Below, one piece after another: positions 1 through 9,504 of a DNA stretch of 64,000 nucleotides. The stretch is taken from positions 310,001 through 374,000 of the forward strand of contig JBFLZC010000002.1 in assembly GCA_040756375.1 (NCBI GenBank), read 5' to 3'. The position numbers were made by a program, and so were the translations under genes. The notes beneath the pieces are model-generated. The model had not been told where the DNA came from, did not search any database, and was given only the letters and a program-made list of their open reading frames with translations. Source of the DNA: VGSG01 sp040756375. Its GTDB lineage: Bacteria; Desulfobacterota; Desulfomonilia; Desulfomonilales; Desulfomonilaceae. Each line of letters starts with the position of its first letter. The stretch's first letter is position 1.

Positions 1-52
1 AAACTGCACGACTTGTCGATTTTGGGCATGATCGTTGTTGAGCCATTCTTCG

Positions 53-81
53 CCTTTTGGGAAAGATTACTTTCCAAAAGG
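53..81. terminator. Hairpin at left edge
   Basis: An inverted repeat, CCTTTTGGGAAAG and CTTTCCAAAAGG around an ATTA loop with one bulged G, lies about 215 bases beyond the stop of the minus-strand acyl-CoA ligase. It could end transcription from either side, but it has no strong T-tract. Nothing else convincing is seen in bases 1-295. Confidence 0.3.
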
Positions 82-295
82 GCCCCACGAATCGGTGGTT
101 TGGAGGGACTCCCCGTTCCCTCTTGTATCCTGGTATCGTGTCTCGCAGAGTCCTATTCGTGCCGGAATTTGTCCCAATCGATCAGCCCGCAGCGCGCCGT
201 ACGATCATCCTAGAATCACTCAAATCTCCAGGATAGAAACACGGAATGCGCTCATTTGTTGCTGCTTTTTGCACACAACTCGGTTCGAGCCGATC

Positions 296-1879
296 CTAAT
301 CCCCGCTCCTACTGTAATCCTCCTTCAACTTGGATTTCATGATCTTGCCCACCGGCGTCAGCGGGAGGTCCGCGCGAAAGACTACCTGCTTGGGTACTTT
401 GAAGTCAGCAAGGTGCTCCTTACAGTATTGCTTAATCTCTTCCTCAGTAGGAGTCTCATCTGGCTTTGGCACAATATAGTACCGGCCGACCTCTCCCAGG
501 ACGGGGTCCGGCACTCCGATTCCGGCGACCATAGCAACTTTCGGATGCTTGGATATGAGGTTCTCCACTTCTACAGGATAGACGTTGAACCCACCCTGGA
601 CGTACATCTCCTTGAGACGGCCCATGAGGGTTATGTACCCGTTTTGGTCCACATACCCCATGTCGCCTGTATGAAGCCAGCCGTCGGCCTCGAAAGTCTC
701 GGACGTCTCCTTGGGCATCCGGAAGTACCCGCCGGCCACGGCATCGCCCTTGAAAAGTAGTTCGCCGGTCTCCCCGATCGGGGCTTCCTGTCCCTTCATA
801 TCCACCACCTTCACCTGGAAGTCGCCGATGGGTTTGCCTATGGAACGAATGGTGGTGTCGAAATCAGATTCCCAGGGGCTCAGAACAACGGCGCCCGAGG
901 TCTCGGACAGACCGTAAAGATTCATTACCGTGGCTTTGGGGAATGCCTGGTACAGTTTCGTGAGAAGCGCGGGCTCCGCGTTTGACCCTCCCGTAATGAC
1001 GAGCCGCACGGACTCAGTATTGAAGGAACGGAAGTTCTCGTTCATGAGCAAGAGAGTGTGCATGGTGGGCACCCCTGCCAAAATCGTCGGAGGGATTTCT
1101 TGCGCTCGCTTGATGATCGCGTTCGGGTCAAAAATAGGGGTCAGCTCACACGTAGCTTTGCCAAGCAACAACGTCAGTATGCCGCACGTGATGCCCCCAA
1201 CGTGGTTCAAGGGAAGCGCCAGATTGAGCAAGTCGTCGGAAGTGCCTTTCGTGTGCTCGGCCTGGGCCCGAGCTGAAGCCAATTGGCTCTTGTGAGTAAT
1301 TGCAGCCCCCTTGGGCCGTCCGGTGGTTCCCGAGGTGTAGATAATGATCATGAGGTCATCGGGAAGGACATTAGCCTTAGCAGCATCCAAAGCCGCCTTG
1401 TCTACTTCCGAGTTCGCGAGGTCGTCAAATGCATAGCTTCCTTCAAACCCGGGGCCGCCTATAAAGATGAACTCCTTCACGGACGGAACCGTGGCCCGGA
1501 ACCCACTGAAGAATTTCACGTAATCCATGCCTGCCACTGATGCCAACGACACCACCGCCCTCGCCTGGCTCTGATTCAGGATGTAATCAAGTTCCACGTC
1601 TCGGTATCGCACGTTGAGTCCCACCACAACTGCGCCGATTTTGGCCGCGGCAAAATACGTGTAGAGCCACTCGGGCTGGTTGAGGCCGATGATCCCTATG
1701 CGATCGCCTTTGCGAAACCCGAGCTTCAAGAGCCCGGACGCGACGCGGTCCGAGGCCTCGTCCATTTGCCTGAAGCTGATATCGCGGCCGAGAAATATAT
1801 ATCCCCCTTTGTTGGGAGACGTGCGTGCCGCCTCAGCCAAAGCCTGCCACACTACGGATGCCTGTGAAACTTGCACCAT
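296..1879 (-). CDS. AMP-forming acyl-CoA synthetase (fatty-acid or aryl-acid CoA ligase)
   Basis: This adenylate-forming enzyme activates a carboxylic acid to its CoA thioester with ATP. Visible signatures are the phosphate-binding loop IIYTSGTTGRPKGA, the adenine motif YGLSETSG, the hinge region LHTGDMGYVDQNGYI and a C-terminal TPVGKIMK carrying the catalytic lysine. The frame stays open upstream, but the ATG at 1879 is preferred: it follows AGAGGTG, and family similarity begins with MVQVSQ. At about 527 residues it matches the medium/long-chain ligase family. It lies 183 bases downstream of a co-directional acyl-CoA dehydrogenase and probably shares its promoter, which carries the TetR-type operator at 4011-4028. 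Substrate chain length cannot be read from the sequence. Confidence 0.9.
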   Translation of the reverse strand: MVQVSQASVVWQALAEAARTSPNKGGYIFLGRDISFRQMDEASDRVASGLLKLGFRKGDRIGIIGLNQPEWLYTYFAAAKIGAVVVGLNVRYRDVELDYILNQSQARAVVSLASVAGMDYVKFFSGFRATVPSVKEFIFIGGPGFEGSYAFDDLANSEVDKAALDAAKANVLPDDLMIIIYTSGTTGRPKGAAITHKSQLASARAQAEHTKGTSDDLLNLALPLNHVGGITCGILTLLLGKATCELTPIFDPNAIIKRAQEIPPTILAGVPTMHTLLLMNENFRSFNTESVRLVITGGSNAEPALLTKLYQAFPKATVMNLYGLSETSGAVVLSPWESDFDTTIRSIGKPIGDFQVKVVDMKGQEAPIGETGELLFKGDAVAGGYFRMPKETSETFEADGWLHTGDMGYVDQNGYITLMGRLKEMYVQGGFNVYPVEVENLISKHPKVAMVAGIGVPDPVLGEVGRYYIVPKPDETPTEEEIKQYCKEHLADFKVPKQVVFRADLPLTPVGKIMKSKLKEDYSRSGD

Positions 1880-2062
1880 GCTGCACCTCTTTGAGCGTAT
1901 ACGATTATGAAAACTGCAACCAGGGACCCATAACGGCGCGATTCGGCAATCGCCCGATATCATGACCAACCCGATGTGGCGCTTCGTAAAGAGTCCGTTA
2001 ACAGCGGCCAACGACTGTCATTGCGATCCGGCTGAAAAGCAACACGCCTTCCACGTGGCAGC

Positions 2063-3871
2063 TCATTCCGTGAAGAAGTGCCGCTCGGTCATCTTGACGG
2101 TCAAACCGTCGGCTTCCATGAGACGTTTCACTAGGCCCTCAGTCTTGGGCAGCTCATAGTGAAAGAAATACTTCATGGTGCAAAACTTGCCCTCGTAGAA
2201 AGAGCTCTCCTGCTCCGATAGTTTGGCACGGAGGGCTTCCTGGACAGCCAGCGCTTGCAGGAGCCACTGCCAAGCGATTGCTATGATGCCGAAAAGCTCC
2301 AGGTAAAGGGTTGCGTCCGCCAAGGCTCGTTCCACTTCGCCGCGGTCCACGAGCTGGAGAAGATGCGAAGTCACGGTTCGGAGTTTCTCAAGCGCGGACT
2401 GAAGGTCCTCCGCGTACCTTTTCAACTCCGGATCTTCCAGGCCTGCTCGAATCGCCTGCCGTACTTCCTCGATGTATAACGTCAGAGCCTGACCATCCTT
2501 CATAACTACTTTTCTGCCCACAAGATCCAACCCGTGAATGCTGGTGGTTCCTTCGTGGATCGGATGAATGCGGACATCACGATAAAACTGCTCCAACGGG
2601 AATTCATCGCAATAGCCGTACCCCCCAAGGCACTGCAATCCCTGACTAACGGCGAGTATCCCCATTTCCGACGGGTAGGTTTTTGCTACCGGTACAAGTA
2701 GATCCAGCAGCAGTGAATATCGGTCACTAACTTCGCGTCCTGATGCTGCCGCGAGATCGGCGTATTTGCAGCACTGCAGAATGAGCGAGAGCGATCCCTC
2801 TACCACGGCACGCTGGAATAGGAGCATCCTTTTGACATCAGGATGACAAATGATTGGTACCTGCGGCAGTGTTGGGTCTTTGATCCCCATCCTCCTCCCT
2901 TGAGGTCTCTCGTTGGCATAATTCAAAGCGGCGAAATAGGCGGCAGAAGCTATAGCTGCTGCCCCCAGCCCCACCTCCAACCTCGTCTCGTTCATCATCT
3001 GAAACATATAGGAAAGTCCCTTATGAGGCTCCCCCACAAGGTATCCCCGGCAGTCATCCTTTTCTCCTACGCTGAGCTGAGTAATGGGCGCGCCGCGATA
3101 TCCCAACTTGTGATAAACGGCAGACACCTCTACGTCGTTGAGGACGAGCTCACCGTCAGCCCCGATCCGTTTCTTGGGGACCACGAATAGAGAGATCCCC
3201 TTGACGCCTGGAGCCGCGCCCTTGATTTTGGCAAGCATCAGATGAACAACATTCTCCACTCCATCGTGGTCGCCGGCGGAAATAAAGATCTTTTGGCCCT
3301 TTATTTTGTAGTAGCCCTGCTCAATGGGCGTAGCTTGCGTGGTTATGTCCGCCAGCGAGCTCCCGGCCTGTGGCTCGGTCAATGCCATGGTGCCTTGCCA
3401 CTCACCTGAGTACATCCTGGGAACATAGGTCTGTATGAGCTCGAGAGATCCAAAGGACTCGATGAGATGCGCCGCTCCCGACGTCAACATAGGATACACA
3501 CTGGCGGAGTAGTTGGCAGCGGCGAATATGAACAGACATGACTTCGTAATCATTCGAGGAAGCTGCTGTCCGCCCAGTTCGACGGGAGCGTTGGCGGAAA
3601 TCCATCCTCCCTCCCCGGATTGCTTCATGTAGTTCTTCACCATCGGATGCACCTTCACCCGGCCTTCCTCCAGCTTCGGAGGATTCCTGTCCATCTCCGC
3701 CAGATTGGGACGCAACAGGTCACCGGCTATCTTGAGAGCCGTGTCCAGGATCAGGTCAAAGGCCTCTCGGTCATGTTCCGCAAAATAGGGCAGTCGGGTA
3801 AGCGATTCTGCGTCAAAAACCTCGTAAAGCAGGAATTTCAGATTTCTTTCACTGACGAATTTCTCCGCCAC
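2063..3871 (-). CDS. Acyl-CoA dehydrogenase, ~600-residue type with C-terminal extension
   Basis: This FAD enzyme oxidises an acyl-CoA to an enoyl-CoA and passes electrons to ETF. It has the usual N-terminal, middle (MALTEPQAGSSLAD) and C-terminal domains, plus the extra helical extension of the ~600-residue DmdC/AcdB-like subgroup. The catalytic base is present as Glu440 in the motif IHEGTTSIHG. The start is a GTG at 3871 behind GAGGAA. A consensus-like promoter and a perfect TGACTGA-N4-TCAGTCA operator lie upstream (4011-4063), so the gene should be controlled by the TetR protein encoded at 31892-32533. It is divergent from the FAD oxidoreductase at 4411. Confidence 0.92.
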   Translation of the reverse strand: MAEKFVSERNLKFLLYEVFDAESLTRLPYFAEHDREAFDLILDTALKIAGDLLRPNLAEMDRNPPKLEEGRVKVHPMVKNYMKQSGEGGWISANAPVELGGQQLPRMITKSCLFIFAAANYSASVYPMLTSGAAHLIESFGSLELIQTYVPRMYSGEWQGTMALTEPQAGSSLADITTQATPIEQGYYKIKGQKIFISAGDHDGVENVVHLMLAKIKGAAPGVKGISLFVVPKKRIGADGELVLNDVEVSAVYHKLGYRGAPITQLSVGEKDDCRGYLVGEPHKGLSYMFQMMNETRLEVGLGAAAIASAAYFAALNYANERPQGRRMGIKDPTLPQVPIICHPDVKRMLLFQRAVVEGSLSLILQCCKYADLAAASGREVSDRYSLLLDLLVPVAKTYPSEMGILAVSQGLQCLGGYGYCDEFPLEQFYRDVRIHPIHEGTTSIHGLDLVGRKVVMKDGQALTLYIEEVRQAIRAGLEDPELKRYAEDLQSALEKLRTVTSHLLQLVDRGEVERALADATLYLELFGIIAIAWQWLLQALAVQEALRAKLSEQESSFYEGKFCTMKYFFHYELPKTEGLVKRLMEADGLTVKMTERHFFTE

Positions 3872-4010
3872 GGTTCCTCACTTTGCGCGCTTGCTCTCCG
3901 GACCTCTGAGCAATGAGTGGTCCTGGTAGCCGGCGTCTTTGCAGTCTGTAAGAAGGTTCTTTTCTTTACAGCGACAGCCAGTCCCGATTGAGACAACGAC
4001 CGCTGGCTGT

Positions 4011-4028
4011 TGACTGAGCTGTCAGTCA
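4011..4028. promoter_or_regulatory. TetR/FadR-type operator, copy 1
   Basis: TGACTGAGCTGTCAGTCA is a perfect 7+7 inverted repeat with a 4-base centre. On the minus strand it begins just downstream of the -10 box, where a bound repressor would block transcription of the acyl-CoA dehydrogenase at 2063-3871. The layout equals the Bacillus subtilis FadR consensus TGAATGA-N4-TCATTCA with one changed base per arm. Confidence 0.85.
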
Positions 4029-4034
4029 TATCTC

Positions 4035-4063
4035 AGCATAATCGTTTACCTTACCCCTGTCAA
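4035..4063 (-). promoter_or_regulatory. Sigma-70 promoter for the acyl-CoA dehydrogenase/ligase unit
   Basis: Read on the minus strand, TTGACA (4063-4058), a 17-base spacer and TATGCT (4040-4035) form a near-consensus promoter. The predicted start site falls in or next to the operator at 4011-4028. The untranslated leader would be about 150 bases. Confidence 0.75.
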
Positions 4064-4346
4064 CGGTTGCTTTTTCGCCACTAGCACTGAATCTTGGTCC
4101 TCAAAATCACTGTCGGGAAAAGGCTTTCTCGCTCACGATCCGTTTCTTTCGGAGTCGTCCGGAAGGGGCTTTCGGTCGAGGTGTCCCGTCCGTCCATTTG
4201 CGCTGACCGACAATCCTGCGTTCTGCGCAGAAGGGCCCCACAATGCTCCCTAGCTGGGAGATCGTTTCGTCCCGTGTCTCGCGAAGTTCGCAATGGCACT
4301 GCTCCTTCACGTGACTGAATCCTTACGCTTGGGCTGCGTTTTTTTC

Positions 4347-4376
4347 TTGACAAAGGGGGGCCGGAGCACCTATGGT
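4347..4376 (+). promoter_or_regulatory. Sigma-70 promoter for the plus-strand transport/catabolic unit
   Basis: TTGACA (4347-4352), an 18-base spacer and TATGGT (4371-4376) precede the operator at 4378-4395 by one base. The expected start site lies inside the operator. This is the only strong promoter I see upstream of the nine-gene plus-strand run 4411-15265. Confidence 0.75.
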
Positions 4377-4377
4377 A

Positions 4378-4395
4378 TGACTGATACGTCAGTCA
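4378..4395. promoter_or_regulatory. TetR/FadR-type operator, copy 2
   Basis: TGACTGATACGTCAGTCA is a perfect 7+7 inverted repeat overlapping the predicted transcription start of the plus-strand unit. Together with copy 1, 350 bases away, it controls the divergent intergenic region 3872-4398. Nothing else is recognisable in that region. Confidence 0.85.
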
Positions 4396-4410
4396 GTTTT
4401 GGGGGCCAAG

Positions 4411-5787
4411 GTGAAACAGTGGGACGCAATCATCGTTGGCGCCGGAATTGCGGGCCTGGGTGTAGGGGCCATTTTGGCTCGAGAAAAAGGGCTCGAAGTC
4501 TTGGTCCTGGAACGACATAGCCGACCGGGCGGACGACTGATGACCTTCCCTGACTACCCTGAAAAGGGTTGGACCGTCGATGTGGGCCTCCACCTCATTG
4601 AGTTAGGGGATCAAGGAGAGGCCCATAGGCTCAATGAACGAGTCGGAAAAGAGCCAAAATGGGGCCCAATGAGCGAGACGGTCCAATTGTTCCAAAATGG
4701 TAAATGGATCTCAATTGCCGACCTTATTCAGGTGGCGCCCGAAGATCAGCCCCTCTTCCGGGATCTCACCAAGAAGATTGTAGGACTTTCTGATGAGGAG
4801 ATCGCTGCCTGGGATGGGAGATCGTTCCAGGAATGGATAGAAGAGCACACTGCGCCGGGTCCCCTGAGAGAGCTTCTGGCAACATTTGCCATGATCATGA
4901 CGACCATTCCTTTGCCGCTGGACATGGCTGCGGGGGAGGTTCTCTACATTAGCAGAGAGAACCTCATAAGAAGAAGACAGCTGCTGTCCGCCGGGTACCC
5001 GATAGGTGGGATGAGCGGCCTGACCAAAGGACTGGTGGAAGTGATCAACGAGTCCGGAGGGGAAGTGCGGACTGCGAGCCGGGTGCAGGAAGTAATCCTG
5101 GAGAAGGATAAGGCCGTTGGAGTAATGGTTGCCTACGGCGAAAGCCCGTACCCGCACAACTTCCGGCTGCACGAATCGGAAACGCTGAACGCCCGTGCGG
5201 TGGTGTGCGCACTTCCGATTTACCAAGTTCCGGACATCCTGGATTTCTCGGCCTTGCCATTATGGTGGGGTACGCGAATTCATCAGATTAGCAACGAGGT
5301 CACTGGTCTGGTCGGCTACATGATCGGCCTCAGTGAGCCCATGACCGACAAGCTCTGTTTCTACAGCCTCCTGGAAACCCCTCGGGCTCGGTTGCCATTC
5401 CAGGCTTTTCCCGCGTCAAACTTTGACCCGGGCGTGGCCCCGCCAGGGAAGCAGCTCTTTCACACGGATCTGGTCTGTGAATACGATGTCGCAGCTCATC
5501 CTCTGAAACGTAGACGTCTCCTGGAACTTCTTCGGGAAGACCTCGGACTTCTCTTTCCTGAGATGGAGGACCTGGTGGCATGGCGGCTCCCCTATTATGT
5601 GGCCGGCTGCGACGGTCTTGCCCGAAAGCCCGGTCTTGTAGGTCGCTTCAAGCCTGAGCTGAGAGCCCCCGGACTACGAAACCTCTACTTTGCCGGAGAT
5701 ACGTATCAAGGCCGGGGATTGGCCACCAACAGCGCGGCAAAGAGCGCCATGAACTGTGCAGACCGGGTTATGGAGGATCTGGATTAG
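4411..5787 (+). CDS. FAD-dependent oxidoreductase, phytoene-desaturase/amine-oxidase-like
   Basis: The N-terminus has a dinucleotide-binding fold, DAIIVGAGIAGLGVGAILA, followed by the second FAD motif ERHSRPGGRL. The C-terminus has the FAD-contacting NLYFAGDTYQGRGLATNSA. This is the NAD(P)/FAD Rossmann superfamily of phytoene desaturases and related oxidases, and 458 residues is a normal length. It is the first gene of the plus-strand unit, directly behind the operator. The start is uncertain: GTG at 4411 (behind GGGGGCC) is chosen, but TTG at 4399 is in frame. The reaction is probably desaturation or isomerisation of a hydrophobic substrate; the substrate is unknown. A second, distantly related enzyme closes the unit at 13730. 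Confidence 0.82.
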   Translation: MKQWDAIIVGAGIAGLGVGAILAREKGLEVLVLERHSRPGGRLMTFPDYPEKGWTVDVGLHLIELGDQGEAHRLNERVGKEPKWGPMSETVQLFQNGKWISIADLIQVAPEDQPLFRDLTKKIVGLSDEEIAAWDGRSFQEWIEEHTAPGPLRELLATFAMIMTTIPLPLDMAAGEVLYISRENLIRRRQLLSAGYPIGGMSGLTKGLVEVINESGGEVRTASRVQEVILEKDKAVGVMVAYGESPYPHNFRLHESETLNARAVVCALPIYQVPDILDFSALPLWWGTRIHQISNEVTGLVGYMIGLSEPMTDKLCFYSLLETPRARLPFQAFPASNFDPGVAPPGKQLFHTDLVCEYDVAAHPLKRRRLLELLREDLGLLFPEMEDLVAWRLPYYVAGCDGLARKPGLVGRFKPELRAPGLRNLYFAGDTYQGRGLATNSAAKSAMNCADRVMEDLD

Positions 5788-5903
5788 CCGAGGACGGGAT
5801 CTTGGCAGTACAGAAGTGTTTTCCTTTTTCTGAGATTCCGACGGTTGAAGGAATGTCCCGAAGCCTCTCTCACGCAACCACTTGATCCCACGGAGAATGC
5901 AGA

Positions 5904-6770
5904 ATGTTCTGGCAACTCGCAATCAGTGGAATGGCCCTGGGCTGTGTCTATGCCCTGATTGCGCTCGGGTTTGTCCTCATTTTCAAAGCCACCGAGGTAA
6001 TAAATTTCGCGCAGGGCGAATTCATGATGCTGGGGGCGTTCGTGGCTTTCAGCCTCTTGAATTATGGACATCTTCCCTTTTGGATGTCGGTCCTCCTCAC
6101 CTTGTTTATCATGGCGGGCTTCGGGGCGGTGCTGGACCGGGTTGTGATGCGATACCTGGTAGGAGAGCCGGTCTTCTCAATGGTGATGTTCACCATTGGT
6201 CTTTCTATTTTCCTCAGGAGCGTGGCCGGAATGATCTGGTCCACGGACACGTACACCCTGGAACTGCCATATGGGAATGCCATCGTTCGTATTGGGACGG
6301 TCGTCCTTTCCGGAGGAGATTTGTTGGTCGTGGGCGCAACAGCGCTCCTGGTCGCACTGCTCTTCTTGTTTTTTCGCTTCACGGACCTGGGCATAGCAAT
6401 GCAGGCGACCAGCCAGAATCAGTTCGCAACGTACTTGATGGGGATCAACGTAGAACGAGTCTTCAGCATAACGTGGGCCCTGTCGGCTCTCGTGGCCGCG
6501 GTTGCAGGAATACTTTTGGCGCCGATTCTCTTCCTCCACAAAGATATGGGATTCATCGGTCTCAAGGCTTTTCCTGCAGCCGTGCTCGGGGGGTTCGGCA
6601 GTGTTCCGGGGGCTATCGTCGGAGGACTCATCATAGGCGTTTCAGAGAACCTCGCCGGTGGGTTCCTTCCCCTTTGGGTCAAGGACATCTTCGCGTACAT
6701 CGTGCTGATCGCTGTGTTGGTTATTCGACCGGAAGGGATTTTCGGTATCGAAGAAAAGAAGAAGGTTTGA
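5904..6770 (+). CDS. livH: Branched-chain-type ABC transporter permease LivH
   Basis: This 288-residue, highly hydrophobic inner-membrane permease has the LivH signatures IALGFVLIFKATEVINFAQGEFMMLGAF near the N-terminus and AFPAAVLGGFGSVPGAIVGG near the C-terminus. It forms the translocation pore together with LivM. Its stop and the livM start are separated by a single base, so the two are translationally coupled. The setting among acyl-CoA genes suggests that the transporter imports a carboxylic acid rather than leucine; that is inference from context. Confidence 0.92.
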   Translation: MFWQLAISGMALGCVYALIALGFVLIFKATEVINFAQGEFMMLGAFVAFSLLNYGHLPFWMSVLLTLFIMAGFGAVLDRVVMRYLVGEPVFSMVMFTIGLSIFLRSVAGMIWSTDTYTLELPYGNAIVRIGTVVLSGGDLLVVGATALLVALLFLFFRFTDLGIAMQATSQNQFATYLMGINVERVFSITWALSALVAAVAGILLAPILFLHKDMGFIGLKAFPAAVLGGFGSVPGAIVGGLIIGVSENLAGGFLPLWVKDIFAYIVLIAVLVIRPEGIFGIEEKKKV

Positions 6771-6771
6771 G

Positions 6772-7851
6772 ATGAGATTCAAGCTCAAGAAGACCTACAT
6801 GGAGGACATAAAGCTTTTTCCCGATAAGATTGATATGGCTTGGTACGGTCTTCTTCTCATTATCCTCTCCATTTTCCCTCTGGTCGCGGGCCACTATTGG
6901 ATATACAACCTCACCCTCTCAGGAATCTATTGCATTGTTGCTTTGGGCCTCAACATACTCACCGGTTTCACCGGCCAGATCTCTCTCGGCCATGCTGCCT
7001 TTTTTGCTATTGGAGCTTATTCGGTCGGCTACCTGACTACCACCTTGGGGTGGTCCTACTGGATCGCGCTTCCGTTGGCCGGCATATCAGCCGCGGCCAG
7101 TGGCCTGGTGGTAGCCGTTCCGGCCCTTCGTCTGAGCGGTCTCTATTTGGCGATAGCCACCATGGGGTTCGGTTTCATCATGGAGCAGGTTATCGTTCAA
7201 TGGAAGAGCGTCACCGGCGGAGCCAACGGGCTGCTCATCAACCGTCCGAGCATAAGCTCGTGGTCCCTTAGCTCGGACGGTGCATACTATTACCTGGTCA
7301 TAGTGATGGTGGCGGTCTTCGTATTGCTGACCAAGAATTTGACCCGATCGCCGGCAGGAAGAGCCTTTGTGGCCGTCAGAGACAGCGAGGTGGCTGCGCA
7401 AACCATGGGGATACCTCTGGCGCGGGTGAAGGTCCAGGCGTTCGCTATCAGCGCTTTCTATACCGGCATTGCAGGAGGCCTCTTTGCACCGCTGATCAAT
7501 TTTATCGGACCGGACAATTTTACCATCGCCGAATCGATTAACTTCATCGTGATGATCATTGTGGGCGGACTGGGCTCGATCCATGGCTCCATTTTCGGGG
7601 CAGTATTCATAACGCTTCTTTCGGAATTCATCAGGGTAAGCAAGGACTTCATTCCCGCGTTTCTGCGGGAGCAAGTGGGATTCCAAACAGCGGTCTATGG
7701 GCTTGTGCTGATGCAGTTTATCCTGTTCGAGCCTATGGGCATCTACGGACGGTGGCTCAAACTGAAATACTTGTTCCAAGTCTTCCCTCTTTATCGCAAG
7801 GATACCTTCCGCCGTGTGAGACGGTTCCAGCGATCTGAAAGGACTCGATGA
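6772..7851 (+). CDS. livM: Branched-chain-type ABC transporter permease LivM
   Basis: The second permease subunit, 359 residues, has the family core GLNILTGFTGQISLGHAAFFAIGAY, the substrate-gate region TGGANGL, and IVGGLGSIHGSIFGA. The charged C-terminal tail (YRKDTFRRVRRFQRS) is somewhat longer than usual. The gene starts one base after livH and ends one base before livG. Confidence 0.92.
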   Translation: MRFKLKKTYMEDIKLFPDKIDMAWYGLLLIILSIFPLVAGHYWIYNLTLSGIYCIVALGLNILTGFTGQISLGHAAFFAIGAYSVGYLTTTLGWSYWIALPLAGISAAASGLVVAVPALRLSGLYLAIATMGFGFIMEQVIVQWKSVTGGANGLLINRPSISSWSLSSDGAYYYLVIVMVAVFVLLTKNLTRSPAGRAFVAVRDSEVAAQTMGIPLARVKVQAFAISAFYTGIAGGLFAPLINFIGPDNFTIAESINFIVMIIVGGLGSIHGSIFGAVFITLLSEFIRVSKDFIPAFLREQVGFQTAVYGLVLMQFILFEPMGIYGRWLKLKYLFQVFPLYRKDTFRRVRRFQRSERTR

Positions 7852-7852
7852 G

Positions 7853-8617
7853 ATGGCCCTCTTGGAAATCCAGGGCGTATACAAGCAATTTGGAGGGCTC
7901 AAGGCACTTGCCGGGGTAGGCTTGGAGGTGGAACAAGGCCGTGCTCACGCCGTTATCGGACCCAACGGAGCCGGAAAAAGCACGCTGTTCAATTGCATCA
8001 ACTGTATCTACCGTGCTGATAGGGGGACTATCCGTTTCAAGGGGAAAGACATCACCGGGCTGGCCCCTCACAAGATGCCAAGGATCGGGATTGCGCGAAC
8101 CTTTCAGAATGTGGAGCTGTTTCGTAACGCTACGGTCCTGAATAACATTCTTCTGGGAAGATATCTGCACAAGCGCACAAATCTTGTTTCCGAAGCCCTC
8201 TTTCTTCCATCCGTAAAGAAGCAGGAACTGGAAGCACGCCGAAAGGTGGAGGAGATCATGGACCTTCTGGACCTGCAGGCCTACCGGGAACGAATGGTCG
8301 CCCAGCTTCCTTTTGGGATCCAGAAATCGGTGGAACTGGCCCGAGCTTTGGCTCTGGAGCCGGAGCTGCTCCTCTTGGACGAACCATCATCGGGCCTAAA
8401 CCCGGAGGAGAAACAGGATCTGTGTTTTTGGATAGAAGACATTAAAGAGGAACTGGGGATAACCATTCTTCTTGTGGAACACGATATGCGGGTCGTAACC
8501 GAAGTCGCGGAGAGAACGACGGCGCTTGATTTCGGTTCCGTGATCGCAGACGGCACGACTGAGGAAGTTCAACGGCACCCCGACGTAATCCGCGCTTTTC
8601 TGGGAGAAGAGGACTGA
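7853..8617 (+). CDS. livG: Branched-chain-type ABC transporter ATPase LivG
   Basis: This 254-residue cytoplasmic ATPase has Walker A GPNGAGKST, Walker B LLLLDEPSSGLNP and the switch histidine in LLVEHDM. The ABC signature is divergent (LPFGIQKSVELARAL instead of LSGGQ), as is common in LivG. It powers uptake with LivF through LivH and LivM. Confidence 0.92.
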   Translation: MALLEIQGVYKQFGGLKALAGVGLEVEQGRAHAVIGPNGAGKSTLFNCINCIYRADRGTIRFKGKDITGLAPHKMPRIGIARTFQNVELFRNATVLNNILLGRYLHKRTNLVSEALFLPSVKKQELEARRKVEEIMDLLDLQAYRERMVAQLPFGIQKSVELARALALEPELLLLDEPSSGLNPEEKQDLCFWIEDIKEELGITILLVEHDMRVVTEVAERTTALDFGSVIADGTTEEVQRHPDVIRAFLGEED

Positions 8618-8621
8618 TCTG

Positions 8622-9392
8622 ATGCAGCCATTGCTTCATCTCAAGAACGTGGAATGCTACTACGGTCCTCTAATAGCGGTAAGAGGCGTGTCCCTCGAAG
8701 TTACCGAGGGAAGTATAGTTGCGCTGCTCGGGGCCAATGGTGCGGGAAAAAGCACGATCATCAGGACCATATCGGGATTCATCACTCCGGAGAAAGGCAC
8801 CGTTCTTTTCGCGGGCGAGCCTATTGGCGGCCTCAGTCCGGGACAAACGGTGCACCGGGGCATCTCGCAGGTTCCGGAGGGGCGAGAGGTCTTTCCGGAA
8901 CTGACCGTAGCCGAAAACCTGAGAATGGGAGCTTATGTGAGGAGGGACCGTCGCAACGTCTCCACGGATGTGGAATGGCTTCTGGGGTTATTCCCTGTGC
9001 TGCGGAATCGCTACCACCAGCGTGCCGGCTGGCTGTCGGGAGGAGAGCAGCAAATGCTCGCCATAGCACGCGCGCTCTTGAGCCGGCCACGGTTGCTGAC
9101 AATGGATGAACCCTCCCTTGGCTTGAGCCCCCTCATGGTCAAGGAGATCTTCCATGTAATCCGGACGATAAATGGAGAACAGCGCACGACTATTCTTCTG
9201 GTAGAGCAGAATGCGCGAATCGCTCTTCAAACTGCAAGTTACGGTTACATCTTGGAGGTGGGCCGAGTGGTACTTGACGGTCCTACGAGAGAGCTCATGG
9301 AGAACAAGGACGTTCAAGAGTTCTATTTGGGAGTGCAGCAGGAATTAGCCCGGGGAAAGAAGCGATGGAAACGAAAAAAGGTATGGAGGTGA
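8622..9392 (+). CDS. livF: Branched-chain-type ABC transporter ATPase LivF
   Basis: The second ATPase has Walker A GANGAGKST, a classical signature LSGGEQQMLAIARAL and Walker B LLTMDEPSLGLSP. The basic tail GKKRWKRKKVWR extends slightly past the usual end. The gene lies four bases after livG and completes the cassette. Confidence 0.92.
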   Translation: MQPLLHLKNVECYYGPLIAVRGVSLEVTEGSIVALLGANGAGKSTIIRTISGFITPEKGTVLFAGEPIGGLSPGQTVHRGISQVPEGREVFPELTVAENLRMGAYVRRDRRNVSTDVEWLLGLFPVLRNRYHQRAGWLSGGEQQMLAIARALLSRPRLLTMDEPSLGLSPLMVKEIFHVIRTINGEQRTTILLVEQNARIALQTASYGYILEVGRVVLDGPTRELMENKDVQEFYLGVQQELARGKKRWKRKKVWR

Positions 9393-9504
9393 ACAACTCA
9401 AAATATCGCGAACAATGACACGCCTGCCACGATTTCAAGTCGGGCTGATAGGAGTCTCCGATCACCCTACGGGTCAACGCTCTCACAGAAGGAGGGAGAA
9501 AAAG

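Noticed and set aside
35..760. A 241-codon plus-strand frame at the left edge
   Set aside because: It is antisense to the C-terminus of the acyl-CoA ligase, whose catalytic motifs are on the minus strand.
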